From: Panaeolus papilionaceus
Taxonomy: Eukaryota > Basidiomycota > Agaricomycetes > Agaricales
NCBI GenBank assembly: GCA_015501605.1
Contig: JADNRZ010000008.1
Location: 1,550,001 to 1,614,000 of the forward strand
Direction of reading: 5' to 3'
DNA length: 64,000 bases
In this document: positions 12,555 through 22,862 of the stretch, piece by piece
How positions within the stretch are numbered: the first letter of the stretch is position 1
Layout of the letters: each line of letters begins with the position of its first letter
Program-made: the position numbers and the translations under genes
Notes under the pieces: model-generated
What the model was told of the DNA's origin: nothing
What the model saw: only the letters and a program-made list of their open reading frames with translations
The model's database searches: none

Positions 12555-14939
12555 ATGTTCTCCGTATCCAAATTGATTGGACGCAAAACGCGGACAACTA
12601 AACGCGCCGCGACGACTGGTTCGGATACGCCCACCTCCAGGCTATCTGCTCTCCCCGACCTCGACAAGCCTAAGCCTTTGGCCGAGCCAGCAGCCTCCAG
12701 CTTGCTCCTTTCTACTACCCCTGCCCCTATCGTCCTCCCAACCACCGAGACACCACCTGAGTCTACCCGTGCATCCATCGCCCTTGAGAAGGAGAGCCCG
12801 ACCATCCCTGCATCCACTACACCAGCAGTCGTTGCCCGACAGGCCGCAACCCCAGACCCTGTCGTCGTATCATCCAAGCCATCACAGGAAGCCTTATCCG
12901 AATCTAGCGTCAAGGTCCCAGGCCCCGACTCAGAATGGGCCGTCCTGGACCCAATCCGCGCTGACACTCCTAAGGTGAAGGAGGCTGAGGCTCAGGCCAA
13001 TTCCCTTGAAGAGAAACGACAGGCTGAGAGGATCGCGTCCCTGGAGACCGAAGTGAAGGGTTTGAACGAGAAAGTTCAGCTTGAGGAGAAGCAGCACGCC
13101 GAGAAAATCACGTCACTGGAGGGCGAGATCAAGGGTATGAGCGAGCAGATTCGCGTTCGCGAAGAGGAGAACAAGGTCTTGAGGACTCAGTCGGAGGAGC
13201 ACAGGAAGGCCTTCGAGGCTGCTCGGTCCCAAGCCGAAGAGGAGGCCAGGCGTTCCGCAGAGCAACAAAAGCAGCAGGCTGCCCGATTCGAGGAGAAGGA
13301 ACGCGAGGCTCAACGATCTTCATCCAACTTCACGTCCCAGATCAAAACCCTCACCGCCGAAAAGCAACAGCTATCACAGCGCCTCACGTCTTTGGAGAGC
13401 GAGCTCGAGACGATCCGGGGTGACGCCAAATCCAAAGTCGCTGTCATCACCGACCTCAGGCAGAATACCCAGCGACGTGATGCTGAGGTCAAGCAGCTCA
13501 AGGAGCAGACTTCACAGCTTCGTGCATCGTTGGAGGAGGAGAGGTCCAAGAAGAAGGAGGAGACGACTCAATCCGAACGGGCATTCGCAGCAGAGAAGTC
13601 TCGATTGGAAGAGCGGGTGGCGCAGTTTGAGAAGGAGAAGGAGGGTCTGGAGATGGAGATCGCCGTCCAGAGGGAACAGCTTGCGATGATGGAGACTAAG
13701 ATCTTGGGTACCGGAGAGGAATCTGGTCAGCACAGGCTCGAGAACCAGGAGCTCAAAGACGTCATCGCTCAGCAGGATCAGGAGATCAACAGCATGCGGG
13801 CGCAGCTCACCGAGCGCATGGAGCAGATCGGGTCTCTGGAGACCAACGAGGACAACCTTATCAACCGCTTCATCCAGCTCCAGGGCAAAATCGACGCCGT
13901 CGAGCGCCAAAACCGTGTCATGCTCGACCAAGTGCGTCAGCAATCCGACGAGCTCATCGTCAGGTCGAGCGGGGACGGCAATGGCCAGATTTCCAAGATG
14001 ATCATCGACATCCGACATGGACCAGTGGGAGGGAGAGTTGAGCAGGCGGTGCGGGTGATCAAGGTCCTCAACGACGAGATCTACCAGACGGCTGCGTGCT
14101 TGGCGGACAGCGTAGTGAACCTCGAGAAAAGGTTCGTGAGACCAGCCCCGAGCGACAACGCGCTTAGTATGGTCGTCGAAGAATCTCTAAAGTCTGTGCT
14201 TGGAACAGAGTTGCTCAAGGCGCTGGTGGACGAGGCACCCCTCACAGGAGCCGAGTACAACAACTTCTTCATCCAGACTGCCTTCCAAGGATGCCTGACC
14301 GCCTGCTGTTGGCGAATCATCACTTCATGGTACCCAATGGAGTGGGAGTATGGTGACTTCCTTGCTGCTCTGTATGAGAGGATCCGTGGAACGAGTACGT
14401 CTTTTCATTTTCCCTCATGGTGTGGCATAACCTAACGCGATTGTTTATCAGGTGGGGTATCAAAAGCGATGCAGTGGAGACGACTGACCCAGCAGAGCTG
14501 CGTGTCGAGTTCCAACAGCGTCCTCAGCAGCAGGCTGCTCACATACATCATTCAACCTCTCGAGGAGGTAATGGGCCTATCTGGATGGGCCAAAACCGTC
14601 GAATCAGAGCAGATGATGCAAAACTTCCACAAGAAGCTCTCCGAACTCGTCGCGCTGGCACTCCAAGTCAATAACCTGGCTGCGACAGGCGTGGTGGGGG
14701 GCAGGCTCGACCCGACGCTTGTCAAGGCTGGGAACATCTTGGATCCTCGCCTCATGGTTGATGACAACACCAACGAGTCGGATGATTGTGCGAGCGTGTT
14801 TTCGTACGAGGCTTTCTCCCGGGATAGCGAGGTCGTGTGCACCTTGGCCCTCGGTATGAGGTGGGTCGAGGACTATACGCAAAAGGAACAGGTTTTCTTG
14901 AAGCCTCGCGTCTTGTTGAGGTCCGCTCTTGATGGTTGA
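12555..14939 (+). CDS. CC-1: long coiled-coil protein with conserved C-terminal domain, 775 aa
   Basis: Two exons, 12555-14394 and 14452-14939. The 57-nt intron has donor GTACGT, branch CTAAC and acceptor CAG. Residues 1-135 are Pro/Ser/Thr-rich and disordered. Residues about 140-470 form an uninterrupted heptad-type coiled coil rich in E, K, Q and R. The remainder is a C-terminal domain shared with CC-2 to CC-6: a helical part with VKVLNDEIYQTAACLADSV-like sequence, then the intron at the family's conserved position (RGT/SGVSKAMQWR), then a distal part ending VCTLALGMRW and VFLKPRVLLRSALDG. It is the most divergent and longest member and lacks the LLDVRT motif. No membrane segment is seen. 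I know of no characterised homologue. Oligomerisation through the coiled coil is the only safe prediction. It has no Hsp70-like gene beside it. Confidence 0.85.
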
Positions 14940-16125
14940 ATATTAGAAACAAAAAATGGGATGGGCTGCGGAGATTGGGCGACACGAACTGAGAAAGCGG
15001 ATTAACTTATGTAGTCTTCCCTAATTATTTATATTGGAACATCAGCGCTCATAGCTACTTCATGTGCATATTTTTCTTTGAATGGTTATCAGTTTCTCTG
15101 GGTAATGCTGTAATGGGAGATAAACCTACAAGACCGAAGACTTTATGTTTAACCGTTGTATGGATGTTGGCGCTTGAGGTTTTGCCTATCACGGATTCCC
15201 ATGGACGCCCACTCTAAAACGCAGGATGAGTAAATCATAAGAACAAATGGTAAGTACGAACCTTGCAATCAAACGATTAGCCGGATGCAAACTCCGAGTC
15301 AAGGGGCGGACAATGGATGGCCTTGTAACTTCCCTGGACAACGGAACGGTAACTCGCTCAAGTGCAAAACATGGGGCAAGGACGCGATTCGATAACAGGT
15401 TCATTATCTCCAAATCAAGACCGCTAAACACAACTACCATCACCACATGTCGAAAACGACATGATCTCATCTCTGACAGGAGATCTCTTGATCTAAAACT
15501 TATCACAAGAGCACGCTCGTTGCCAAATCTCACGAGTCATGATCATTGTTGACTGAAATGCAGTTTGGAGTGAGCATTACATAAACGGGCGAAAATGAAA
15601 AAAGTCACATACCCTGCTACAAGTCAGAAGCAACCTTATGAGGTCTTCAAGACAGCGGCGTTGGTGTGTTTGAATAAACACCTCAAGGGGCGTAATCACA
15701 ACGTTCGCGGTTCATTAAATGATTATCTCCGAGGTTGGGACAAAGAGAACGGCAGCTTGGGATAGATTAGATCATATGTCCAAAGTGGCGGTGGCAGTTG
15801 AAGATGTAAATGCGGAAAGGGGAGGGGTATGTCGGGGCGTGATCAGGGGAGGCCGAAACGATGTTGCCTTTTTAATCACACGAGGCAAGGGCGAAGGGGT
15901 AAGCAAACGCGGTGCGTTGAACTGCGAGGGTGGGGTGTGGAAATCCAAAACACCAAAGGTTTCAAAGGATCACACGTTTTCACCTCATGGCACCTCTCAT
16001 CCAGAGCACCCAAAAGACAGAGGACGCGTCAAGGTTTAGGTTTCCCTACGAAGGGCAGGTCCGTCCATACCATACACACTATATCGTTCCCCCAGCCCTA
16101 TTCTTTTTCAACCTTGTATTCTAAT
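14940..16125. other. Intergenic region between CC-1 and CC-2
   Basis: About 1.2 kb with no recognisable gene. A plus-strand frame from 15829 reads into CC-2 without a stop, but it lies upstream of the CC-2 start, has no family similarity and follows the promoter-like C/T-rich stretch poorly. I treat it as noncoding. Confidence 0.45.
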
Positions 16126-17543
16126 ATGCAATCTTCAACACCGCAACTGGTTTCTTTGCCTCATTCTTCTTCTACGTCGCGTATCGGGACATACGTTGGT
16201 ATTGTTGGTTTTACTGCCATTACCGCTTTTGGCGCTTGGAAGGCTGCCAATCTTTGGAGACAGTTCCAACGATCGCGGGAACTCGATCAGGACACATGTA
16301 GGCGACAGCAGAAAGAGCTGAGCTTGCTCCGAATTTCGCTGGACGAGAGACAGGCCGAGGTGGAGGAAAAGAAGAAAGCCCTCAAATCCAGTTTCGACCA
16401 GCAGGAGCGAATACGCGCCAAGCTACAAGAGCAAGAACGCGAGACCGAGACCCTCAAACACCAGAACCGAACATTGTCCGACAAGGTCAACCAACTCACA
16501 ACACTCAATCAGAAGTCGGAGGCCGAGCTGGCGCATGTCAAGGGAGAGTTTGAGGACACAGCAGAGTTGCTGCGCAGGCGGACAACCGAGTTGAAGGGCG
16601 CACAGACATTCTTGACTAAAGCTGACCAGACTTCTGGTGCAGATGTGATTCGGTTGGTGGAGGAGCTGAACGCGGAAGTCATGCAGACGGCCGCGACTAT
16701 GGCTGAGGGTTTGCAGATCGAGGAGAAGAAGCTTCATCCGGGCGGCAAGGAATTGGAGTCAAATGAGATGAGGGAGGCAGATGCGAGGACTGAAGAGTAT
16801 ATTGGTCCTCGATTGACGGAGCTGTTGAAGACCTCGGAGCATTACGAAGACCCCATCTTGATCCAAATTGCTCTTCAAGCTGGCATGACGGCCTACGTTC
16901 ACTGGGCGATTTCTTCTTGGTGCTTCGAGAGCCAGGACGACGAACACATGTTGAGCGAGATCTATGCACGGGTTAGGGAGACAGGTATGTCACTGAATCA
17001 ATTTAGATGGTGATGAAACAAGCTCACCTGTTGATCCATTTTACAGAAGAACAAGCTGTATCTGGACGATGGCGGCAATTGACTCGCACACACCTGCAAC
17101 GCATGTTTGTGCCAACACCAGATATCTCGGTTGGTCTGATAGAAATGTTCACGAATGTGTTCATGACTGCCGGACTTAAAGGCGACGCTGTGACGATCCA
17201 ACAGCTCCTCCTGAACAATTTCTCCGACAGAATCAACCTTGTTTGTCGACTCGCCCAACAGCTGAACAAGAACATTGGCGAAGGCGTCACTTCTTGCGAC
17301 TTGGAGGTTCTATTCATTGCTGATGGTGCACCGTTCCATTCCCATACAATGGAAGACAGTGTCGGTTCTGAAGGCCTAATAAACGACCAAGAACACGTCG
17401 TTTGCACCACCGACCTCGGTCTTGTCCGAGCAGAAAAAATCTCCGGTACAGTTGGAGATTGGCATGAAGCTGTACTCCTCAAGCCAAAAGTCGTGCTTCA
17501 ATCAGGGCTTGCGGGGTTGATTGGTGAACAGGCCATGTTCTAA
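16126..17543 (+). CDS. CC-2: membrane-anchored coiled-coil family protein, 451 aa
   Basis: Exons 16126-16984 and 17047-17543, with a 62-nt intron (GTATGT...TTTACAG) at the family's conserved site (RET/EEQAVSGRWR). Near the N-terminus (residues about 23-41) a hydrophobic segment, GIVGFTAITAFGAW, is followed by a coiled coil (residues about 48-155). Next comes the family signature: ELKGAQTFLTKADQTSGADV, VEELNAEVMQTAATMAEGL and the distal domain ending VVCTTDLGL and LLKPKVVLQSGLAG. This is the only member with an obvious membrane anchor, so it probably faces the cytosol from a membrane. That is inference. A recent duplicate with an inverted middle lies at 26840-28339. The start was chosen because the hydrophobic segment and similarity follow it directly. 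Confidence 0.85.
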
Positions 17544-18036
17544 ACGTGGATGACCTGGACATTTTGGACGCATCTTTGGGGATATTTCCTTTATTTAAAC
17601 ATTCCTATAAGATTTATGTATCCCTTCGTCAATATATCGATTAAAACCATTATAATTTGAATTACTCACATTTCAACAGCTCTCTGGCGATGACTAGCAG
17701 CATAGGTTACAATATCAGCCCCTTTTTTAAATGAAGTGTGCCACCCCATTGCAAACATATTTCCATGTCGAGTGCAGAGCGATGTCGGGGGCGGGGATAG
17801 GGTATGGAGATTGGGGAACTGAGTCTGGCGATTAGGACAGTGATGATGATTAAGTTTGTCCTGTACATTTCGAAAGGTTAAACGTCACAATAAGTAAATG
17901 AAATGAGGGGATAACGTTGAAGAAAGTGAAGAATTTGGTGGAATGGTGCCAGGTGGTGAGAAACAAGAATGATTTCAATGTTCATGACCGGTGACCACGG
18001 AACAATTGTTCACGTACTTTGAATTATGATCCCATG
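17544..18036. other. Intergenic, CC-2 3' flank to hAT element
   Basis: AT-rich 3' flank of CC-2. The first 120 bp are duplicated with the gene at 28220-28339. No gene is recognised. Confidence 0.45.
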
Positions 18037-18044
18037 TCACTGCT
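18037..18044 (+). repeat. 8-bp target-site duplication, left copy
   Basis: TCACTGCT directly abuts the left terminal inverted repeat and is repeated exactly at 19682-19689. Eight bases is the duplication length typical of hAT transposons. Confidence 0.9.
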
Positions 18045-19681
18045 TAGTGTTGCCGCGAGCGAGTTTAGAGCTAACTCGAGCTGATGAATTTTCAAACCCC
18101 GACGAACTCGGGCTCGACTCGACTCGAGCCCAGCTCGGAGCTACATCACGACTCGTCCCAATTTGGGATGTCGGCAGTTCGGCTCAAGCGCTCCTGAAAA
18201 ACCTCAGACAATTAGACGGAGAGTGGTAAATATTATCGAAATTATATGAATGTATGTATAAGACTAGCAAGAATTACAATCTATTTACTCCCCTCTCCCC
18301 ACTGCTGCTTCGATTCATCAATGTATTTATGAAGGAGTTCTAGTTTGCCCTCATTGAGGAGTTTCTCGATGTGCTCCTGATCCATGTCCAGAACGGCAAG
18401 TTCTTTCTTGGAGCAGATGAGGTTATCTGTGAACGAAAGGCGCTCATTTCGAAACCGATACTCCATGATCTGGAGTTGCTCCATCCGAATGTGACCAAGA
18501 TTTGCCCAACGTAATGTGTCTGTTTCTTTACTTGATGAAAATACACGCTCAGAGGGAACGGCGGAAGCTTGGATTGGTAGCACGTCAAGACAGAGTCTAA
18601 ACAGCAACGGGTACTGATGTCTCCGTTCCTGTAAAATCAAGAATATATGTTAGTTTGATAAGCGCGTCATAATTCAAAGATGATAACTCCCATACCTGCC
18701 AGAATCGAAGCAGATCAAGGTCCATGGCATCTTCGTCACTCATGGGCTCAGTTGCTTCGTAATCTGAAAGTTCTTGTGTGACTGCTGCTTTATGCTCCTC
18801 TTCACTGATATTAGATGTACTCAATGATTCTGATGTGTCTGATGTAGGTGAAGGCGGTTGTGCTGAATGTTCTGCGAACGTTTGTGGTGTCTCTGAAAGG
18901 TGTTGGTGGTGTTAATGGAGTGGGTGGTACATAATGAATATAATGATAAGGATTATAAGATGTAGGAATATATGTTGAAAGAGTGGCTTGCTGATACAGA
19001 TGGTGTGCGTTATTATATGGTGTTCCATGGTTATAGTGTGAGGCAGATTGATTATATGGGACATATGAGGCGTAAGGAGTGGAAGATTGTTGATTATTAT
19101 TGTAACAATTACATGGCTGGGATATAGGACATAAGCATGGCCGTGTAGCGGAAGACATACCAGTGGCGATGATGCCTGAATCATCGTCGTCATCTCTCTT
19201 TTATACCCTATCCCCAAGTCACCAATCCCGACGCCTTTAATCCACATTCAACAAACAAAGACGCGTCGCGCGTCGCAAAACGTGATATTCTCTGGTTTAT
19301 CGACGCTTTTCGATGGGGTTCAATCCCTGCATTTTGTGTTGAGATCAGTGGCAATTGATGAAATAAATTGAGGTACATACGCTAAGATGCATGGCGATAT
19401 GCAAAATTGCAGATAGTGGGCACGGTTGTTGAAAGAAATGGGAGGGGGGGAGGCCAGAAATTTTTGCGACGATGGCGACAGATGGAAGTAATGGAAAGAG
19501 ATGTTGAGTGAGCAAACTCCTACAGTGCGGCAGGTGTGTCGGCATTCCCACTCACATCAAAACTGTTGGACTAATGCGGTCGAGCGAACCAGAGTCAGCT
19601 CGAGTCGAGTTGCCTTTTTAGAAATCTGTCGAGCTCCGAGTTCAACTCGGCTCGAGCTAGCTCTAGCTCGCGGCAACACTA
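18045..19681 (-). mobile_element. hAT-type DNA transposon, 1,637 bp
   Basis: The element begins TAGTGTTGCCGCGAGC at 18045 and ends with the exact reverse complement at 19666-19681, a 16-bp perfect terminal inverted repeat. Subterminal CTCGAG/GCTCGA-rich repeats follow inside both ends. It is bounded by a perfect 8-bp target duplication. Inside, on the minus strand, is a coding region for a hAT C-terminal dimerisation domain without room for a full transposase. It therefore looks like an internally deleted element. The intact target duplication and identical termini suggest fairly recent insertion. Confidence 0.9.
18281..19158 (-). CDS. hAT transposase remnant: Pro/Tyr-rich N-terminus plus hATC dimerisation domain
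   Basis: The C-terminal exon (18628-18281) encodes the classic hAT C-terminal dimerisation fold: YPLLFRLCLDVLPIQASAVP followed by SERVFSSSKETDTLRW. It is joined by a 67-nt intron (18629-18695) to an acidic segment ending MDLDLLRFWQ, as in complete hAT transposases. Further upstream is a frame starting MSSATRPCLC, rich in Pro, Tyr, Ser and Asn. Its junction to the acidic segment (near 18895) needs a frame change I could not assign to a clear intron. The DDE catalytic core and the BED zinc finger are absent. It cannot be an active transposase, but it could dimerise with one or be a relic. Confidence 0.6.
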
Positions 19682-19689
19682 TCACTGCT
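19682..19689 (+). repeat. 8-bp target-site duplication, right copy
   Basis: Exact copy of the left-hand TCACTGCT, immediately outside the right terminal inverted repeat. Confidence 0.9.
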
Positions 19690-20039
19690 TGGTGATCTTC
19701 ACTCTTCTTCCCTCCACCTCGCCTTAGCAGTGTCTCTTCCGACGGCTCGCGTGGCTCCTTCGGGTTGCCTGTACACGTCGGAGACTATATGTAGGTTTTC
19801 TTGAAAACCCTGATGGTGCTCCAGCCACCAACAGCTTGTGTGGTTTCCCTTAAATTGGAGGTACTCACTCCTTCAACGTTGGACTCTCTGGATATTGCCT
19901 AGAGTCTGCGTTTTCAAACCTGTACACCCTACGGCGCTGGACGGGACACCTGAGACATTGGAATATGAATGGGTCATCGCCGCCGACAACGACAACGACG
20001 ATAACACTCTCTACATCTTTATTACTCTTGGATGATCCC

Positions 20040-21030
20040 GTTTATCTAGCCTCGGCGGTGCCTCAGGCTCAGAGTACCAGGCATCGGAAAAGAACGACGA
20101 CGATGACATAAAGCAGGAGGAACAGGATCCTGAGCCATCAGCGGAAGTAGTCACAAGCAGTCGCAGAAGAACCTCAGTTAAGAAAAGCTATGTGGAAAGT
20201 TCGCCTGAGCACGGCGATGATATGGAACTTCCAGCACCTCCCAGAAAGGGCCGGAGAGCACTTCAGGATGTCGACGACGACAACGATGAAGAAGAGGTTA
20301 CACACGTTCGGCGGTCCACCAGACCAAGAGGAGCACCTGTCGAAGATGATGACAAGGACGAAGCACCGACATCAGGTCTACTCTTTCGTTCACGCAACTC
20401 CAATAAGAACCTGGAAGGCTTTGTCGTCTCCGACGACGACGACCGCAGGTACAACACTAGAAGCCGAACCAAGCCCAATGGAGGTTCATCCTGGCCCCAG
20501 TGCACTGGCGGACGAGCAACTCGCAATTCGAGGCGCGCAGCATCCAAACGCACAGATCAAGACGTAGACTTCAATCCCGAACAGCATAGCGACTCTGATG
20601 AATCTATGGATGCTGAAGGGTCTCTAGATGACGCGCCAAGGACCTCTTCTGAGCCCGAACCCGAGTCCGAACCCGAGAGAGATTGGGAGCCAGAGTAAGA
20701 AAACAATGGCTGTCCGTAGTCCCTCCGACAACGCCAGCCCATTAATTATGCCATTCCCCCTCCCCTGGAGGATCTACCCAAGCCTCCACCACGACATTCT
20801 GGTCCCAAAGGAGGCGGCCGCTCAGGGCATAAAAGCAAAAGTAGAAGTTTAGGCTGGAGTGCAAGCAGGGCAGAGTTGGGGAGGTGGATGGGGACGCCGC
20901 ATGACGATTCCGACGCTCCTACGAGAACGCCGTGTAAGCAACCATTCGGTGACTTTGGTCCCTTCAGTCCTCGCAGGTGGCATAATGGGTGATCTCGCAG
21001 CTGGGACAGTGTCCATCTACGTTATCTAGA
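20040..21030 (+). pseudogene. Relic of the N-terminal region of a Yta7/ATAD2-type AAA-ATPase
   Basis: One frame reads from about 20046 as an acidic/basic chromatin-type sequence (VRRSTRPRGAPVEDDD, RRYNTRSRTKP, DSDESMDAEGSLDD). It hits TAA at 20696 and TAG soon after. The same frame then continues as SLRQRQPINYAIPPPLEDLP, SRSLGWSASRAELGRWMG and DDSDAPTRTP, the segment that precedes the AAA modules in basidiomycete Yta7/ATAD2 proteins. A further frame change is needed to read GGIMGDLAAGT, where similarity stops. The AAA domains and bromodomain are absent. Two nonsense codons, a frameshift and the truncation mark it as dead. Yta7-type proteins bind histones and regulate chromatin. The intact gene presumably lies elsewhere. 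Confidence 0.7.
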
Positions 21031-21052
21031 AATGCCAGCTTGATCAAGAAAG

Positions 21053-22680
21053 AACATCGATTTGCACGATTTGAGGCCAGTAGATGTGTTGATACAGGGA
21101 TTTGTAGCGTGCAAGGTCATTGTGAAGCAGTTGTACCCTTATCTTGAGGTGAGTCGTATTGTTCTACCTCTTGTTGTGGTCTAACTTCCTTGAATTGGTG
21201 CCATGGAATCGCAGATAGTGAGAATAATACTGCCAGAGAGACGGCCAAGCTCGCTACCGTCATCCAGGTGCCATTTAGGTCAGGAAATCAGTTCTTGGGT
21301 GAGGGTGGTCTGAAGGTACGTGCATGTTTCACCCATGTCTTGTCCCCCTTCCATCCCATACCTCGGTACCGACACCATTTTTCTTATATTTCATGGTCTT
21401 TTATGTTTACTACGAGTTACTAACGAGTCTATAGGATATCTACTACGCTACCTGCGACAAAACCAGCGTCATAGCTGACCAACACGCCGATCTGGGACGC
21501 ACGATAGGTAGCTATCGTTCGACACCTTCGCAGACTCACTACGGAGATTAGCCCATACCAAGGTGGGTCATTTTTACGCATCATCATGCCTCTTATTTTT
21601 AACTAAGCCGCTGACAGAACGTTCAACGACACAGGCAAACTCGCCACTTCCATCGTGAAGGAGAGAGAGCAATCAACAAGGCTCGTCGGCGAACTCGATA
21701 ATGGCATATCCATGTTTAAGAACACGCCTATGAACCTTGAAGTTAAATCTGACCCATAGGCCTCATCCCTCTCTCTCGCCCCCTTCTCATCTTCCACCAG
21801 CTACGTTGTTAACCAAGCCGTCTCTCATCACCTTCCATGCCAAGTCTGCAAAGAAAATCTCCTCCAAAAGTCCATCGTCATGATGCAACAAACCAGCACC
21901 CACTTCGAAGGCTGCATCGTCCGAGCTATCCAATCTGCCTGGGCCACAACTGCCGAAAGGCAATTCTGTGCCTCCGCAACTTCTCAAGCTGTGTACCATC
22001 AGGTCGCGCCTCAGCCTACTTCATCCTCATCCCTGCCGGTTTCCTCCACGTATTCGCGTCTTCAGATCCTAAGGTTCAAGCGTCGACTCAGCTTACGTTT
22101 TTGTTGTCCCTCCGACAGTACTCTTGGTCCTCCTGCGCCTTCCAAGTCGCCTTCTCACAAGTTCCATATCGAGGGAAGGAAGGAAGGACAGTTTGTGTAC
22201 AAGTGGAAAGGCAGACTTGCTCAAAGGTCTCTGCTCCACCTCCCTCGGTGGCTCATCACGCATCACATCCCTTGGTGGAGGAGGCGACGCCAAAGCCTTT
22301 TCCTTCCGCGCACATGAAGCCGCAAAGAGCTGATGGAGTGGTGGAACAATATACAGATGGTGTGCGCTTGGTAGCTCGTTGCGCATGATGTGGTGGACTG
22401 CAAGGGCCCAGTTGAGCAGGCTGCGAGGAATATGGGATATATGGAGGTGGTGGTGGAAGGAGGAGTTTGAGGAATTGGAGGTAGTGGAGGAGAGGGGTGC
22501 AGGGAGGGTAGGACCGGTTGTGGGTAAACGCCTGGGTGGAAGGATGGTGGAGGATAGGCATGAGGGAAGTTAATAGTTATGTTGAGAAGGCGAGGGATGT
22601 TTGCGACTATGTACATATTAACAAGATTCGGGTTTCCTTCATGGACAAGAACGCTTTGACGAAAAAGGATTTGCCGTTGC
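21053..22680 (+). pseudogene. Relic of an Slm1/Slm2-type BAR-PH protein
   Basis: Fragments appear in order but in different frames. They are LRPVDVLIQGFVACKVIVKQ (to an intron donor at 21149), VIQVPFRSGNQFLGEGGLK, DIYYATCDKTSVIADQHADL, FNDTGKLATSIVKEREQSTR with FKNTPMNLEVKSDP, NLLQKSIVMMQQTSTHFEG with IVRAIQSAWA, LIPAGFLHVFASSDPK, SHKFHIEGRKEG and KAFSFRAHEA. These match the membrane-curving BAR-like part and PH domain of the Slm proteins, which bind PI(4,5)P2 and act with TORC2 at the plasma membrane. At least three frame changes, several stops and a lost acceptor (CCAT where an AG is expected near 21205) make it non-functional. It abuts the Yta7 relic with no normal 5' end. Similarity fades after about 22390 and the right edge is uncertain. 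Confidence 0.75.
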
Positions 22681-22862
22681 ATTGTTGAACACGATTCGTA
22701 TTCTGCTACTCTGTTTGTAATAGGGAGCCTTGCTTCAGATTTTCTTTATTTCAAAAAAGCCGACATAAGCTTATCTCAGCATGGTGGTGGGTCAGAGTTA
22801 CTTGCGTGACGCATCTTTCATTCTACATCTTGTTGTTGACCAAACCGTTATCTCTAAAAACT

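Noticed and set aside
12542..12967. 141-codon frame antisense to CC-1
   Set aside because: A mirror of a Pro/Ser/Thr-rich coding region; such regions give long antisense frames by composition.
13512..14018. 168-codon frame antisense to the CC-1 coiled coil
   Set aside because: Glu/Lys/Gln codons read backwards give Leu/Phe-rich open frames. No independent evidence for a gene.
15829..16125. In-frame 5' extension of CC-2
   Set aside because: No family similarity, low-quality composition, and the hydrophobic anchor and similarity begin after the ATG at 16126. It is more likely 5' flank.
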